Below, piece by piece: positions 33,861-43,825 of a stretch of 64,000 bases of DNA. Source of the stretch: an uncultured Gammaproteobacteria bacterium (GTDB lineage: Bacteria; Pseudomonadota; Gammaproteobacteria; HK1). The DNA is taken from positions 5,605,694-5,669,693 of the forward strand of contig OY282378.1 in the NCBI GenBank assembly GCA_958295835.1, in the 5' to 3' direction. Every line of letters begins with the position of its first letter. Position 1 is the first letter of the stretch. Under the pieces are notes generated by a model. That model saw only the letters and a program-made list of their open reading frames with translations. It made no database searches and had not been told where the DNA came from. A program made the translations under genes and the position numbers.

Positions 33861-35435
33861 TTAGCGTTTACTCGGAGTAATCCGGCCGTCCACGGCGACA
33901 AACAGCCCGAGGCCAAAATGCGACGAGTGGCCGAGCGATATGGGACCGCGGACCGGCTTGTCGAACGCAAGCAATACATGATGGGCGCGCCTTTCGGTGT
34001 TCGTCGGGTCATCTCGATGCCGTCGGGGTCTATGGATCCGCGTCCACTTGACGGCTTGATCATCCATTTCGATCGTCAGACCGCTCGTATCGTATCCCTG
34101 CCGAGCCAGTTCAAGGCGGAGTTGCTCTTCGGGTGATTCTCCTGCCCTTACCCGACCTTTCCGGTCATACGCATGACGCGGTGGGACATAGAGCGTAACA
34201 GTCTTCCAGTGTCGACAGGTTCGTTCCCCGAAGCCGGCCGGTGGAGACACTTGCGAATCCAGAGGCACGAGCCGCACGGTCCACGGATCCCTTGTTCCAG
34301 CCTTGACGAAGGAGAGAGGGAGTTCCTGCTCGGCTGCGTTCAGAATGGCGCGTTGTTCATCGTCCGTGAATGGATGGTGACGCCATACGAGGAGTCTTGC
34401 CGCCTTGCCCGTCTCGTGGTTGAAGAGAATTCCGAACCGAGCATGTGGATGCAGGGGATCCTGCAGCGGTGTTCCATCGGCCTCCTTCCCAGTGAGAAAA
34501 CGTGCCGCTTCCCGCCGTTCCGCATTCGCCTGTTGCCAGCTCCCTCCAAGGAATTCGCGAATCACTCGACCTCGAAACCGTTGGGTAAGGACGACGATGG
34601 ATTCTCTCGGGGGGCTGACTCGTGCGCCGATCGCAAATTGAACGAGGTGCGTCGGCTTCTTGATTCGCCGTGTTGGACGCGGTAGCTTCACCTGCGGTCT
34701 GATGGGCCGCTTGGCGTGCAGCCAGCGAGCTCCGGGAGGTACGGTCGAGTTCGCGACCGACGGATCGTCCGTGACCGCCTGCACCTGTTCCAAAGTGGCC
34801 TCTTTCGTCGGGACAAGCACCGGAACGGAATCCGACGAGGGGTTTTGCTCCAATACGCAGTTCACATGGGTATCCTTCGGCAGCTTTTCGACACGCTGAA
34901 TTTCGGTGATCGCCTCGGCACGTCCGAAATAGGTCATGCGATCCAAACAGGCGTCGAGCCGGTCCAGATCGTCCTCGGACCACCGCTCACCGTCCAGGAT
35001 CCACCATACGATTCTGGAGGATGAGTCGGTTGCAGAGCTGCCGACTACCCAGAAATTGTCGCGTACCAAGGTGGATCGGTATTTCCTCTCGCCCGGGATG
35101 TTCACGGACCGGCCTTTCACCTTCTTCGTTCGGCCAGGCGGATCCCACTCGAACGTTGCTGGCTGGTATTGTCGTAGCCCCGGACCTCGCCGACTGAACG
35201 ACGGCAGACACCAACCGAATGTACTTGTACAAAACGCCCTGACCAGCGAGTCACGCCACGGTTGGCACTGGACGCCATACTCCCTTTCCAACTGATGGGA
35301 TCTCGCCAGAATGGCGCGAAGCAGCCTCCACGGGCTGGGCGGCCACTCCCCGTGGGGATCCTCGAACGGGAACATGCGCCATGGATTGGCATGGAACCGC
35401 CCATGCGGGAACGTCTGTCTGAGAACCACTTGCAT
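33861..35435 (-). CDS. csb2: Type I-G CRISPR protein Csb2 (Cas5-Cas6 fusion)
   Basis: 524 residues; subunit of the type I-G (formerly I-U) Cascade that combines the Cas5 crRNA 5'-handle subunit with a Cas6-like processing domain. The N-terminus LRQTFPHGRFHANPW, then GEWPPSPWRLLRAIL, is the Csb2/GSU0054 signature. The C-terminus has the Cas6 glycine-rich loop GPISLGHSSHFGLGLF. It is last in the effector operon, 12 bp after csb1. No array is seen near it. Confidence 0.92.
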   Translation of the reverse strand: MQVVLRQTFPHGRFHANPWRMFPFEDPHGEWPPSPWRLLRAILARSHQLEREYGVQCQPWRDSLVRAFCTSTFGWCLPSFSRRGPGLRQYQPATFEWDPPGRTKKVKGRSVNIPGERKYRSTLVRDNFWVVGSSATDSSSRIVWWILDGERWSEDDLDRLDACLDRMTYFGRAEAITEIQRVEKLPKDTHVNCVLEQNPSSDSVPVLVPTKEATLEQVQAVTDDPSVANSTVPPGARWLHAKRPIRPQVKLPRPTRRIKKPTHLVQFAIGARVSPPRESIVVLTQRFRGRVIREFLGGSWQQANAERREAARFLTGKEADGTPLQDPLHPHARFGILFNHETGKAARLLVWRHHPFTDDEQRAILNAAEQELPLSFVKAGTRDPWTVRLVPLDSQVSPPAGFGERTCRHWKTVTLYVPPRHAYDRKGRVRAGESPEEQLRLELARQGYDTSGLTIEMDDQAVKWTRIHRPRRHRDDPTNTERRAHHVLLAFDKPVRGPISLGHSSHFGLGLFVAVDGRITPSKR

Positions 35436-35447
35436 CGTAGCGACTCG

Positions 35448-36572
35448 TCACTCCTGGGCATCTTGTTCGTCGTCGGAGTCGGAGCCTTCCTCTTGCTCGT
35501 CCGCCCCGGCGCGGAACAGCTCATTCGCGGGCCAGTCAACCTGCGTCACCGGCGAATCGCCGAATCCTGCTTTTCCGACAACCGACTTGATGTCGATGGC
35601 CGGCAGAGCAAGAGGCTCTTCGCGACCACGAATGCGTAGTTCGTCCAGTTCGAGGTCGCAGTTGCTTCTATAGCGGAACGGACCTCGCAGGATTCGCTCG
35701 ATTTTCCACAGCGCGAACGACAGAAGAAATTCCTTCTGCGAATCGTTCAGGCCGTGGTTCCCTCGACCGAATGAGCGAAGCAACGCTAAGTCGATGATGA
35801 AGGTGGCGACGATTTTGCTGGCCGTCTCTTCGTCCAAGGAGAAGATCGGTTGTCCCGAGGAGGTCTTCCCGAGCCTATCAAATTTGACGCCGGAACTGCG
35901 GACCCGAGACGCACCAAATGCCTCCAGATGCGCCGTCAGCATTCTCGGCAGCTTGATCCCCATGGCAGGGAAAAGCACCCCGTGAACAAGTGAATTGGGG
36001 TCGTAGCGGAAGATCGTCGTAAAGACAGTCCACCACTGGTGGGGAAGTGGATGGGATTTCTTGCCGAGGTCAGCGATTCCAAATTCATTGCGGAGCGTAA
36101 CGCGGAATTTCCGATCAGTCGTCTGGCCGTCCTCTACGAGTAGTCCGGTACGACTACCGGGCCTTTCTTCGCCAAGAAAGTAGGTAGAGGCCAACCGATG
36201 CCCTTCCGAAAGCGTCGTGACGACGAGCCTCTTCGGCCCTGTAGTGTCTTTAGTAACATTTGGCCAGCCATCGTCCGTCCGGCATTCGACATAGGGCATT
36301 CCCGTCAGTTCATCCGCCAAATCCAGAGAGTGTTCGCTGGCCAGGCACACCGTCTCAAGATGATTCGCCATGCTGGCCGCGCTGTCCACGATGCAGACCT
36401 TCTGCACACTGTTGTCGGGGCGAGGCGCATCGTAAATGACGTGGCCGATCTCAGGGAAACCCGCAGGTTGAAATCGATCCAGACCCGAGGCCGGCTTGAG
36501 ATTCGCATGAAGCGTCAGGCGGAGATCCTTGCCATTCAATAGCGTGGATGGATCGAGCGGATGATCGGACAT
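35448..36572 (-). CDS. csb1: Type I-G CRISPR protein Csb1 (Cas7)
   Basis: 374 residues; backbone subunit that would coat the crRNA spacer. Csb1 features include LKPASGLDRFQPAGFPEIGHVIY, SMANHLE and RSSGVKFDRLG. The tail is strongly acidic (EQEEGSDSDDEQDAQE). 12 bp after csx17 and 12 bp before csb2, all in one leftward operon. Confidence 0.92.
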   Translation of the reverse strand: MSDHPLDPSTLLNGKDLRLTLHANLKPASGLDRFQPAGFPEIGHVIYDAPRPDNSVQKVCIVDSAASMANHLETVCLASEHSLDLADELTGMPYVECRTDDGWPNVTKDTTGPKRLVVTTLSEGHRLASTYFLGEERPGSRTGLLVEDGQTTDRKFRVTLRNEFGIADLGKKSHPLPHQWWTVFTTIFRYDPNSLVHGVLFPAMGIKLPRMLTAHLEAFGASRVRSSGVKFDRLGKTSSGQPIFSLDEETASKIVATFIIDLALLRSFGRGNHGLNDSQKEFLLSFALWKIERILRGPFRYRSNCDLELDELRIRGREEPLALPAIDIKSVVGKAGFGDSPVTQVDWPANELFRAGADEQEEGSDSDDEQDAQE

Positions 36573-36584
36573 GGGGTATCTCCC

Positions 36585-38702
36585 TCATGGTTTATCGGGT
36601 CCGGCTGGCGTTCGCCAACGCCGGAAAGCGGCAAGAGTCTGTTCGTCACGAGCCGGGATGACCAACGCCGCCAGCAGGCGGTCCGGGTCAGACACATCGG
36701 GGAACACATCGAAATCGGCAAGTGCCACGCCAGCAGAGCGGTATGCAGCCAGCGCCACTTCCGCCGCGGCATTCACGTCCCCGCGCCTGAGCATCGCGAT
36801 GACGCGGCCGAGACAGGCACATGTCGATGTTCTCTCGGCCCGAATGCCGCTCTCGTGAAGAACTTGACGGAACAGCCAATCACTCGCGAGCGGGCGGAAC
36901 AATGCGTAGAGCGCCAGCACACCGTCAACGGCCGGTCGAGTGCGAGGGAAACCACGCTGCAATTCCTTCGCGGCCTCGTCCTCGCCGTTTGCTCCGCCGC
37001 TCCAGTCGAACATACAGAGACGATCCAGCCATAGGCTCAGCAGCTCCTCATCCACGTCGCCGGACAACCAGGAATGCAGATCGTCGAGGCCCACTCGGAT
37101 GGTAGAGCCGAACGGCGGTCGCGACGCTGCTTTCTGCAATGCTTCCATGGTGCGTCGTTCCGCCGTTGCACATAGATTATCGGTCAACCCGGCATCGCTC
37201 CAGACACGGCGAGCGGGTGGAGACTCGGGAAACTCCCAGCGTGATCCGACCATCCGCACGCCGATGCTGTGTGCAATGAACGGTGGGCAGAACTGCGTCC
37301 CTGCAAGTGAGGATAACGCCAGCGCCAAACGGGTTTCCCGATCGGGCGGATCTTCATGAAACAACCTCGCTGCCCACTCGCCCGGCAACAATTGAAATCG
37401 CACATTATGACTACGAAACGCCCGATTCCGATCAACCTTGACAAGCGCCTTGAACATTTCGTCAACCAGTGCCCAAGCTTGCTCGGTGTCTGTCCCGCTC
37501 GGTTCCGCGGCGGCGAAGTCAACAAGCGCTTGTTCGAGCGGGCCACGCAAACCGGCAAATCTCCATCGATTGTGGACCTTCCGGTCCTCCGGCAATGTAT
37601 CGTGAAACTCGACAATGGTCCGAATCGCTCGTGTGGTTGCACCGTCCAGGTTCGTCTTCGGAACCGGAACGACAGTTGCCAACCGGGACTCGAATGTCTG
37701 TGCACTGGTCGTATGCAGAAGCAGAAATCGTCGGAATTCCGATATTCCGGCATCGACACCACGGCTCGTTACACCAACAGCAAACGCCGCAGAGGAAGTC
37801 GCCCCTCTCCCACCGAGCTCCGCTCTCCCGCGTAGGAACAAGGATCGGAGCTCAGGCCCTGTCATGGGTTGATCCCAGATCGGAGCCCAGACCTCGGCTT
37901 CTATGCTGCCTGCTTCGTCCGTGCCCTGCGGCGCCATTGCCGTGGTAATGAACGGGAAGGCGCCCTTGGGTTGACGGCGACTGCCCAATCGCCGGGAAAC
38001 GCCGCCTGAAAAATAGAGCAATCCCTCACACGCCAGCGCCATCGCCCAAGGCGTAATTTCTCCTTCGCGGTATGGTTGTTTCGTGCCGCGCGGTGAATCG
38101 GGTGGTGCGCTTGGATTACCGTGATTGTAAATCTTGTTGGCTGCACCGAACCATGATCCAGCTTGAAAAGAATCCAGATAAGTGCATGCCTCGCCGGAAA
38201 GAAAGGCATTGAGGTCGCCGTCCAGCACGGCACGGCTCTGGCCCCGTGGTGGCTTCTCAATGACTTGAACGGCAGCCTTCCAGCCCTTTGCGAAATCTCG
38301 TTTTCCGGCGTTTCCTCCGGTGCCGAGCAGAGGGTTCATCCTTACTCGACCGTCAAGAGCCAGATGCGCTCCGAACATGCGCAGCGAACGTTCCTTCGCT
38401 TCCAAGCCATGCCAACGTGCCGTTTGCATCGCCGTCTTCTTGGCCACATCCGCTTTCTTGGTCTCGTCCCACGGTCTGTCGTACTCAGTCCAGCTATTCA
38501 TTTCCCCAATCCCACTAACGAACTCGACGAGCTGTTCCAGCTTGTCAGGACCTCCAACCAGACAAAAGCAGGTGTTCCGCCAAACCGCCCGGACACTTGA
38601 CCATTTGCGCGCCGCAAGTGAGAACAACCCAAGCGCTGCCAGATAGGTGCCGAGCGAATCCGCGTTCAGTCCCTTGAACGGTACGACGGGCAGACTGTTC
38701 AC
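36585..38702 (-). CDS. csx17: Type I-G CRISPR large subunit Csx17 (Cas8)
   Basis: 705 residues from a GTG start that overlaps the cas3 stop as GTGA; an in-frame ATG 18 codons upstream would run into the cas3 coding region. The N-terminus NSLPVVPFKGLNADSLGTYLAALGLF matches the Csx17 opening, and the middle has RVRMNPLLGTGGNAGKRDF. Presumed PAM-recognition/large subunit of the I-G complex. Confidence 0.9.
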   Translation of the reverse strand: MNSLPVVPFKGLNADSLGTYLAALGLFSLAARKWSSVRAVWRNTCFCLVGGPDKLEQLVEFVSGIGEMNSWTEYDRPWDETKKADVAKKTAMQTARWHGLEAKERSLRMFGAHLALDGRVRMNPLLGTGGNAGKRDFAKGWKAAVQVIEKPPRGQSRAVLDGDLNAFLSGEACTYLDSFQAGSWFGAANKIYNHGNPSAPPDSPRGTKQPYREGEITPWAMALACEGLLYFSGGVSRRLGSRRQPKGAFPFITTAMAPQGTDEAGSIEAEVWAPIWDQPMTGPELRSLFLRGRAELGGRGATSSAAFAVGVTSRGVDAGISEFRRFLLLHTTSAQTFESRLATVVPVPKTNLDGATTRAIRTIVEFHDTLPEDRKVHNRWRFAGLRGPLEQALVDFAAAEPSGTDTEQAWALVDEMFKALVKVDRNRAFRSHNVRFQLLPGEWAARLFHEDPPDRETRLALALSSLAGTQFCPPFIAHSIGVRMVGSRWEFPESPPARRVWSDAGLTDNLCATAERRTMEALQKAASRPPFGSTIRVGLDDLHSWLSGDVDEELLSLWLDRLCMFDWSGGANGEDEAAKELQRGFPRTRPAVDGVLALYALFRPLASDWLFRQVLHESGIRAERTSTCACLGRVIAMLRRGDVNAAAEVALAAYRSAGVALADFDVFPDVSDPDRLLAALVIPARDEQTLAAFRRWRTPAGPDKP

Positions 38703-41545
38703 GAACCGATTCCCCTGCTGGCGCCGGGTGTCTTGCTCGCCCGTTCGTCGGCGCAACGAACCAGCGTCTCAAGATAGGCCAGCGTGAATGGTCCAAGATC
38801 GCGCGGCTCACCGTCCGCCACGGCACCGCTCACGCCTGGCACCGCATCGTGCTCCCATGCGCCAAGCAGGTCGGCGACGAGCCCTGTCCAGCCGGGCGCC
38901 GCGAAAAGGAACGCCAGTCCGTCGTCCGAGAAGCACCCCGACGCTCCATCGACCGCACATGCGAAATCCAAGGGCATGTCGTTCCACGGAAGCGATGCAG
39001 CGGTCTTCGGTATCCCACACACATCCTCGCCGGTCGCGGTTCGAGACGTGAGAACCGTCCGCACCTTGCCGTGATGCGCGGCGCAGAGATAAATCGACAA
39101 CGCGGGAAAATCCGCGTTTCCCCTTCGATAGTAGCTGTGCCACAGCGCCAACGCCGTCGCCGCCTCGTGGCGTAGGCCGGGTCGGAAAGGAACGTTCCAC
39201 GTGCGCACGATGCCCGGAGTGGCACGGATGTGTTCGAGTGCTGCACGAGGCACCTTTGAGTCCGTGTGCCACGTGAACCGGATCTGGCCATCCGCCATCA
39301 CTTGTTCCCACGGATCGGCTTGGCTATGCCGCAAGCCGCTCGTGCGAAGAACGGCCTCGGCTTTCCGCGCTGCTCCGGACCCATCTGCGACAATCGAGAA
39401 CTGGTACGGGGCCTTGGCCCATACGCAACCCTCTTGCGGCGGCGGTTTCGGCAATCCGCCTTGCCACTGCGGCAGCGCCTTGCCGATATCGTGTTCCGAC
39501 GATGCGTGAATGACTGCCGAGCCAATATCATCATCCAGATTCATCGCCCGGACGATGCGCTCCGCTTCCCGCTCGGTATCTTTCAGATGATCTGTCAGCG
39601 TAACCCAGACTCCGCTCTCGCTGTACCGGTCGTCCTCGAATCTCTCATGCGGTTCTCCCGGCGGCGGGGCATCGTCCAATTTATCGGCTTTGCTCCCTGT
39701 CCAGCCCAGTTCATGCGAATATCCTCCGTCATTGCGCCGCAGCATCACCAACATGCCGGGACGGATATCCCGAGCGCGAACCGACTCCCACGCTTCGCTC
39801 TTGTCGTCCCAGATCCAGGCCCTCCTGTTCTCCAAGAAACCCTGTAATCTGCTGGCGGTCACGGCGCACCCTTCGTCCTGAGCAAATGCCGGCCCGGTCA
39901 ACGCCTCCGAACGTCGCAACTCGCTACCGGAGCGCCACGCGCGCCAGAAGACCGTCACGTCGGCATTCTCATCCTGACTTCGTATGAATGGACTTATGTC
40001 GGTGAAGCCCCCGAAAACATCTGGTTCCGTCGAAAAAAGTCCGTGCACGTCGATGGCCCTCGGACACGATTCGCGAGCGGGAGCCAGTGCCTTCTCGACC
40101 ATATCCCTGGTTTCGTCTCGTGTACCCAGCCTTGCCAAGGCTTCCTTCGCGGGCAGTGTGTCGCCGGATTCGTATACCGCGACCAACGCGGCGACGAGTT
40201 CGTGTCCACGCTTTACCGCATCCGCTTCATAGGGGCCAATGAACCGTGCACCCCGTTTCGGCTTCTCCGGTCCTTCCCAGAAATAGGCCCGGGCATCTCC
40301 GTTCAGCCGTCCATCCCGATTCAGGCGCCCGAGACGCTGAATTGCCGACGGCCAAGGGGCGACTTCCGACCACAACCGCCGCGCCGATACGTCCATGCCC
40401 GCCTCGATCACTTGCGTAGACACGCAAATGAGTCCTGTGACCGAGGCGGTCCCGTCCGTCACGGTGCGTTTGCGGGCTGCTTCGAAAGCCAGAAGCCTGC
40501 CTTGATTCTCTTCGCGATCCCTGGCGCGGAAACGCGAGGTCAGAAGAACAACGTCAGAGGCACCGATGTAAGTGTCTCTGATAGCTGCGTATACCCGTTG
40601 CGCGACGGTGACGGTGTTGCAGACGACAAGGCTCAGACTCGCCTCATGATGCTCACCGGTCACGGCCTCGGCCAGCGCCTGTACGAATGCCGACAGCTTC
40701 TCGGTAGATTCGTTCTTCCGCGTCTTTCGCGCCGAGGCCGGAGGCTTCCATAGCTTGCATGGGCGAAACGCCTGGAGAATCTCGTGGTTCTGATCGTGCT
40801 TTTTCAGATCTATGCATTCAGGTCTGCGCAATTTCGCATTCTTTCGATCAAGCGTCTCAAGAAACTTCGGGCGAATCGTCGCGCTCATCCACCACGTCCG
40901 GCAGGATTTCAGACTCTTGAAGCGATCATTCCTCATCCAGTCCAGTTGCGCCGACGTCCAGAGCCCCGGCCCCATCAACTGCACTTCGTCCATGATCCAC
41001 AGGCAATCGTTGTTGAGAAGCCCGAAATGCATCGGCCAGCGGTATCGGCTCATCCCATATCCACGGTTGAGGGCTCTGGAAAGCAACATGTCCTGCGTGC
41101 CCACCAGCACGGCGTTCCGTTCCACATGGATGTCCCATTCGCCGGTATCTTCCCCTCCCATGAGCACGTTAAGGCCGACTTCATCCGAAAGCCCCAGCCT
41201 CCTCAACCATTGCTCTGTGTTCTGCAGGGTCTGTTCGACGAGCGTCCGCATGGGCAGGCAGTAAACGAGGCGGCGCGGCCAGTCGCTACGGCGTTTCAAG
41301 GCTCGGTTCCACAGCCAAGCCAGCACCACCGCACCGGTTTTCCCGAAACCGGTGGGAATGTCGATGAGCATCGACTCACATGTGCGGCTGCCGCTCAGCC
41401 AGTCCTCGTAGCGACGCTCACGGCGTTCGCCGCAGGCGAGCCGCTTTTGGTATTCGTGTGGACAGTGCGTGGTCGCCTTCGCGAACAGACGATCGAACCT
41501 GTCCGGTCGATCAGACGAACATGCCTGGGTCGGATCAGTTCCCAT
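38699..41545 (-). CDS. cas3: Type I-G CRISPR helicase-nuclease Cas3 (C-terminal HD)
   Basis: 948 residues. Superfamily 2 helicase first: Walker A IDIPTGFGKTGAV, Walker B WIMDEVQLMG, motif III WWMSATIRP, and motif VI QRLGRLNRDG. The HD nuclease lies at the C-terminus (SSEHDIGKALPQWQ, then LRHEAATAL and AAHHGKVR), the arrangement known for I-G Cas3. First gene of the operon. No cas1, cas2 or cas4 follows in the window. Base composition is less GC-rich than flanking liv genes, consistent with acquisition. Confidence 0.94.
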   Translation of the reverse strand: MGTDPTQACSSDRPDRFDRLFAKATTHCPHEYQKRLACGERRERRYEDWLSGSRTCESMLIDIPTGFGKTGAVVLAWLWNRALKRRSDWPRRLVYCLPMRTLVEQTLQNTEQWLRRLGLSDEVGLNVLMGGEDTGEWDIHVERNAVLVGTQDMLLSRALNRGYGMSRYRWPMHFGLLNNDCLWIMDEVQLMGPGLWTSAQLDWMRNDRFKSLKSCRTWWMSATIRPKFLETLDRKNAKLRRPECIDLKKHDQNHEILQAFRPCKLWKPPASARKTRKNESTEKLSAFVQALAEAVTGEHHEASLSLVVCNTVTVAQRVYAAIRDTYIGASDVVLLTSRFRARDREENQGRLLAFEAARKRTVTDGTASVTGLICVSTQVIEAGMDVSARRLWSEVAPWPSAIQRLGRLNRDGRLNGDARAYFWEGPEKPKRGARFIGPYEADAVKRGHELVAALVAVYESGDTLPAKEALARLGTRDETRDMVEKALAPARESCPRAIDVHGLFSTEPDVFGGFTDISPFIRSQDENADVTVFWRAWRSGSELRRSEALTGPAFAQDEGCAVTASRLQGFLENRRAWIWDDKSEAWESVRARDIRPGMLVMLRRNDGGYSHELGWTGSKADKLDDAPPPGEPHERFEDDRYSESGVWVTLTDHLKDTEREAERIVRAMNLDDDIGSAVIHASSEHDIGKALPQWQGGLPKPPPQEGCVWAKAPYQFSIVADGSGAARKAEAVLRTSGLRHSQADPWEQVMADGQIRFTWHTDSKVPRAALEHIRATPGIVRTWNVPFRPGLRHEAATALALWHSYYRRGNADFPALSIYLCAAHHGKVRTVLTSRTATGEDVCGIPKTAASLPWNDMPLDFACAVDGASGCFSDDGLAFLFAAPGWTGLVADLLGAWEHDAVPGVSGAVADGEPRDLGPFTLAYLETLVRCADERASKTPGASRGIGS

Positions 41546-41777
41546 TGCTTGCCGTTCGAGGTCGTTGGAGACTTCTCACCGCGTCGGGATCACCGGCGCG
41601 CTGTCCGAGCGGTGCGCCGATCTGGAAGTGTGCTGCTACCTGCGCCCGCTCATCCCGCTCTCGCGAACAACCTCGTCACACCGAAGCCGTGTTGCACGGC
41701 TTGGCGGTTCCGACCGGGGCACGAGGTCGAAGAGGAACCCGCCTTCATCGGTCACGGCGTGCGGCCTGATTGTCGGA

Positions 41778-42209
41778 TCAACTTCGTGTCCTCGCATGAT
41801 CCGCCAGCGTCACTATCGTGTCGCCGTGTTCGGTCGTCGCCAACGCATTCGCGAAGCGCATGTCCGCCGTCACCACCTGGGCACCGATACAGTGCGCCAG
41901 CGCCAAGTAGACGCAATCGTAAACCGGCCTGTCGAGCTCCAGCGCGAGACGAACCGCATCCGCACATACCGTCTCATCTGCGTGCCAGTGAACGGGCATC
42001 TCCGATACGGCGGCCATCAGTGCGCCGACCCGGTCGCGTTCGATCTCGCCCAGCCGGGCCTTGCGCCACAGCGCGTTGGCGCTCTCGGACGCCATCAGAC
42101 GCGGCGCGTGCAAATCATCGTCGCCTGCCGCCAAACGATGCGCCGCGCCCGATCCATCTTCCGCGACCAGCCATTTGACGGCCACGCTGGCATCGACCAC
42201 CAGGCGCAT
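41778..42209 (-). CDS. vapC: PIN-domain toxin, VapC family
   Basis: 143 residues; Mg-dependent RNase toxin. Acidic residues in LVVDASVAVKWL, ESANALW, and YDCVYLALA, with VTADMRF completing the PIN set. The ATG overlaps the antitoxin stop as TGATG. The 232 bp between it and cas3 holds no clear gene. Confidence 0.92.
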   Translation of the reverse strand: MRLVVDASVAVKWLVAEDGSGAAHRLAAGDDDLHAPRLMASESANALWRKARLGEIERDRVGALMAAVSEMPVHWHADETVCADAVRLALELDRPVYDCVYLALAHCIGAQVVTADMRFANALATTEHGDTIVTLADHARTRS

Positions 42210-42466
42210 CAGACGACGCGGTGTCCGGTCTCGCGGTCTTCCCGGATCAGGACCTCCGACGGCGTTTGCGCGCGTCCTTCGGTCTCGTGCCGCAGCCGTG
42301 CCGCCAGAGCCGGGAAGGATGTGCGTTTTGCCGGCAGGTCGTCCTCTGCCGCGGCTTCGAGAATGTGCCGCACCTCGCCCTCCAGAGAACGGTTGTTGTC
42401 AGCGGCGCGTCGCTCGAGGCGCCGAACCACGTTGTCGTCCAGTTGCCGCACGTTGACCGTCGCCAT
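42209..42466 (-). CDS. vapB: FitA/VapB-type ribbon-helix-helix antitoxin
   Basis: 85 residues: MATVNVRQLDDNVVRRLERRAADNNRSLEGEVRHIL is the ribbon-helix-helix N-terminus; the C-terminal tail would block VapC. Start at 42466 matches the family start. With vapC it lies at the livH side of the inserted segment and may stabilise it. Confidence 0.9.
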   Translation of the reverse strand: MATVNVRQLDDNVVRRLERRAADNNRSLEGEVRHILEAAAEDDLPAKRTSFPALAARLRHETEGRAQTPSEVLIREDRETGHRVV

Positions 42467-42632
42467 CGCATTCTTCCCGATAAATCGCCATCGACTCGGC
42501 ATCGTGCCACAGCGAAGCGGACAGGTGCCACTTCAAGGACCAACGGACCCATCGTACGGTGCGGTTCTTCAGTGACTCACCGGTCCCCCGTCGTCCGTCT
42601 TCGGATGCTGCCGGCCTCGCGCGCCGGCCGGG

Positions 42633-43727
42633 TCAGGCTCTCTGGCTTGCCAGCCGCTCGCCCAGGATGCCCTGCGGCCTGAAGATGAGGATCATGACCA
42701 GCATGGTGAACGCGATCAGGTCGCGTAGCTGGTAGGGCGCGGTGATGCCGATCCCGTCGAGGAACAGCGCCGGCCCCACCGACTCCACCACGCCGAGGAA
42801 GAAGCCTCCCACCATCGCCCCGGGGATGTTGCCGATCCCGCCCAGCACCGCGGCGCAGAACGCCTTGATGCCGGGGAAGAAACCCGTGAAGTAGTAGATC
42901 TGCTTGTAGACGAAGCAGTAGAGCACCCCGCCGATCCCGGCCATGCAGCCGCCGAGGATGAAGGTGAAGATGATGACCTTGTTCACGTCGATGCCCATCA
43001 GGGCCGCCGCGTCGCGGTCCTCCGAGACCGCCCGCATCGCCGTCCCCATCCGGGTCTTCTGCACGATGAGGTAGAGGAACAGCATGGCGCCCAGCGCGGT
43101 GAGGATCACGATCGGCTGCACCACCGGGATCTCGAAGCCGAACAGGTCCAGCCTGCCCTTCATCCACTCCGGGTCCGGATACGAGCGGATGGTCGAGCCG
43201 TACATGCCGCGGAAGGCGTGCTGGAGGAAGAACGAGGCGCCGATCGCGCAGATCAGCGGCGCCAGCGACTTGACGTGGCGGAACGGGCGGTAGCAGATGT
43301 GTTCGACGATCAGCGCGATTCCTGCGCACACCCCCATCGCCAGCGCCATGATGGCGAGCATCGCGAGCAGCGGAAACGCATCCAGGGTCCCGGCGCGGTC
43401 CAGCGACGAGGCGAGGAAATAGGCGCTGAAGGCGCCGGCCATCGTGATGTCGCCGTGGGCGAAGTTGATCAGCCGCAGGATGCCGTAGACCATCGTGTAG
43501 CCGAGCGCGATCAGCGCGTAGACGCCGCCGATGGTGAGGCCGAACATGAAGAAGTCCACCCACTGCGCGGTGGTGTAGGTGCCCTTGACGAAGGTGCCGA
43601 TGGTGCCGCCGACGACCACCACCACCACGATCACGCGCAAGGCCCACAGGACCACGTCGACGAAGGTGATGCGTTTGAGGGCCTTGAGCCTCGTGCCGGC
43701 AGGCGCGGAGGCGGCTCGTGCGGTCAC
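42633..43727 (-). CDS. livH: ABC transporter permease, LivH type
   Basis: 364 residues with about nine membrane segments. LivH landmarks: GGVYALIALGYTMVYGILRLINFAHGD near the N-terminus, VSEDRDAAALMGIDVNKVI (the EAA loop) and GGIGNIPGAMVGG. In an intact operon livM would follow directly; here vapBC and the I-G cas genes intervene. Confidence 0.94.
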   Translation of the reverse strand: MTARAASAPAGTRLKALKRITFVDVVLWALRVIVVVVVVGGTIGTFVKGTYTTAQWVDFFMFGLTIGGVYALIALGYTMVYGILRLINFAHGDITMAGAFSAYFLASSLDRAGTLDAFPLLAMLAIMALAMGVCAGIALIVEHICYRPFRHVKSLAPLICAIGASFFLQHAFRGMYGSTIRSYPDPEWMKGRLDLFGFEIPVVQPIVILTALGAMLFLYLIVQKTRMGTAMRAVSEDRDAAALMGIDVNKVIIFTFILGGCMAGIGGVLYCFVYKQIYYFTGFFPGIKAFCAAVLGGIGNIPGAMVGGFFLGVVESVGPALFLDGIGITAPYQLRDLIAFTMLVMILIFRPQGILGERLASQRA

Positions 43728-43825
43728 GGGAGGGTCTCGCTACGCGGCGGCGGGGTTCGCGCAACCCCGCCGCCGGGGCGCTCCCGGGAGAGCGCCCCGG
43801 CTCGGGGCGACACGATTCGATCTGC

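Noticed and set aside
32220..34136. Open frame of 638 codons on the plus strand
   Set aside because: Antisense to livM; composition (Glu/Asp/His/Arg) is a mirror of membrane-protein codons.
41546..41777. Possible regulator gene between cas3 and vapC
   Set aside because: Frames on both strands lack a start signal, a family match or protein-like composition.
42503..42632. Insertion-sequence ends at the livH side of the split operon
   Set aside because: I could not find inverted ends or a target duplication matching the livM side.
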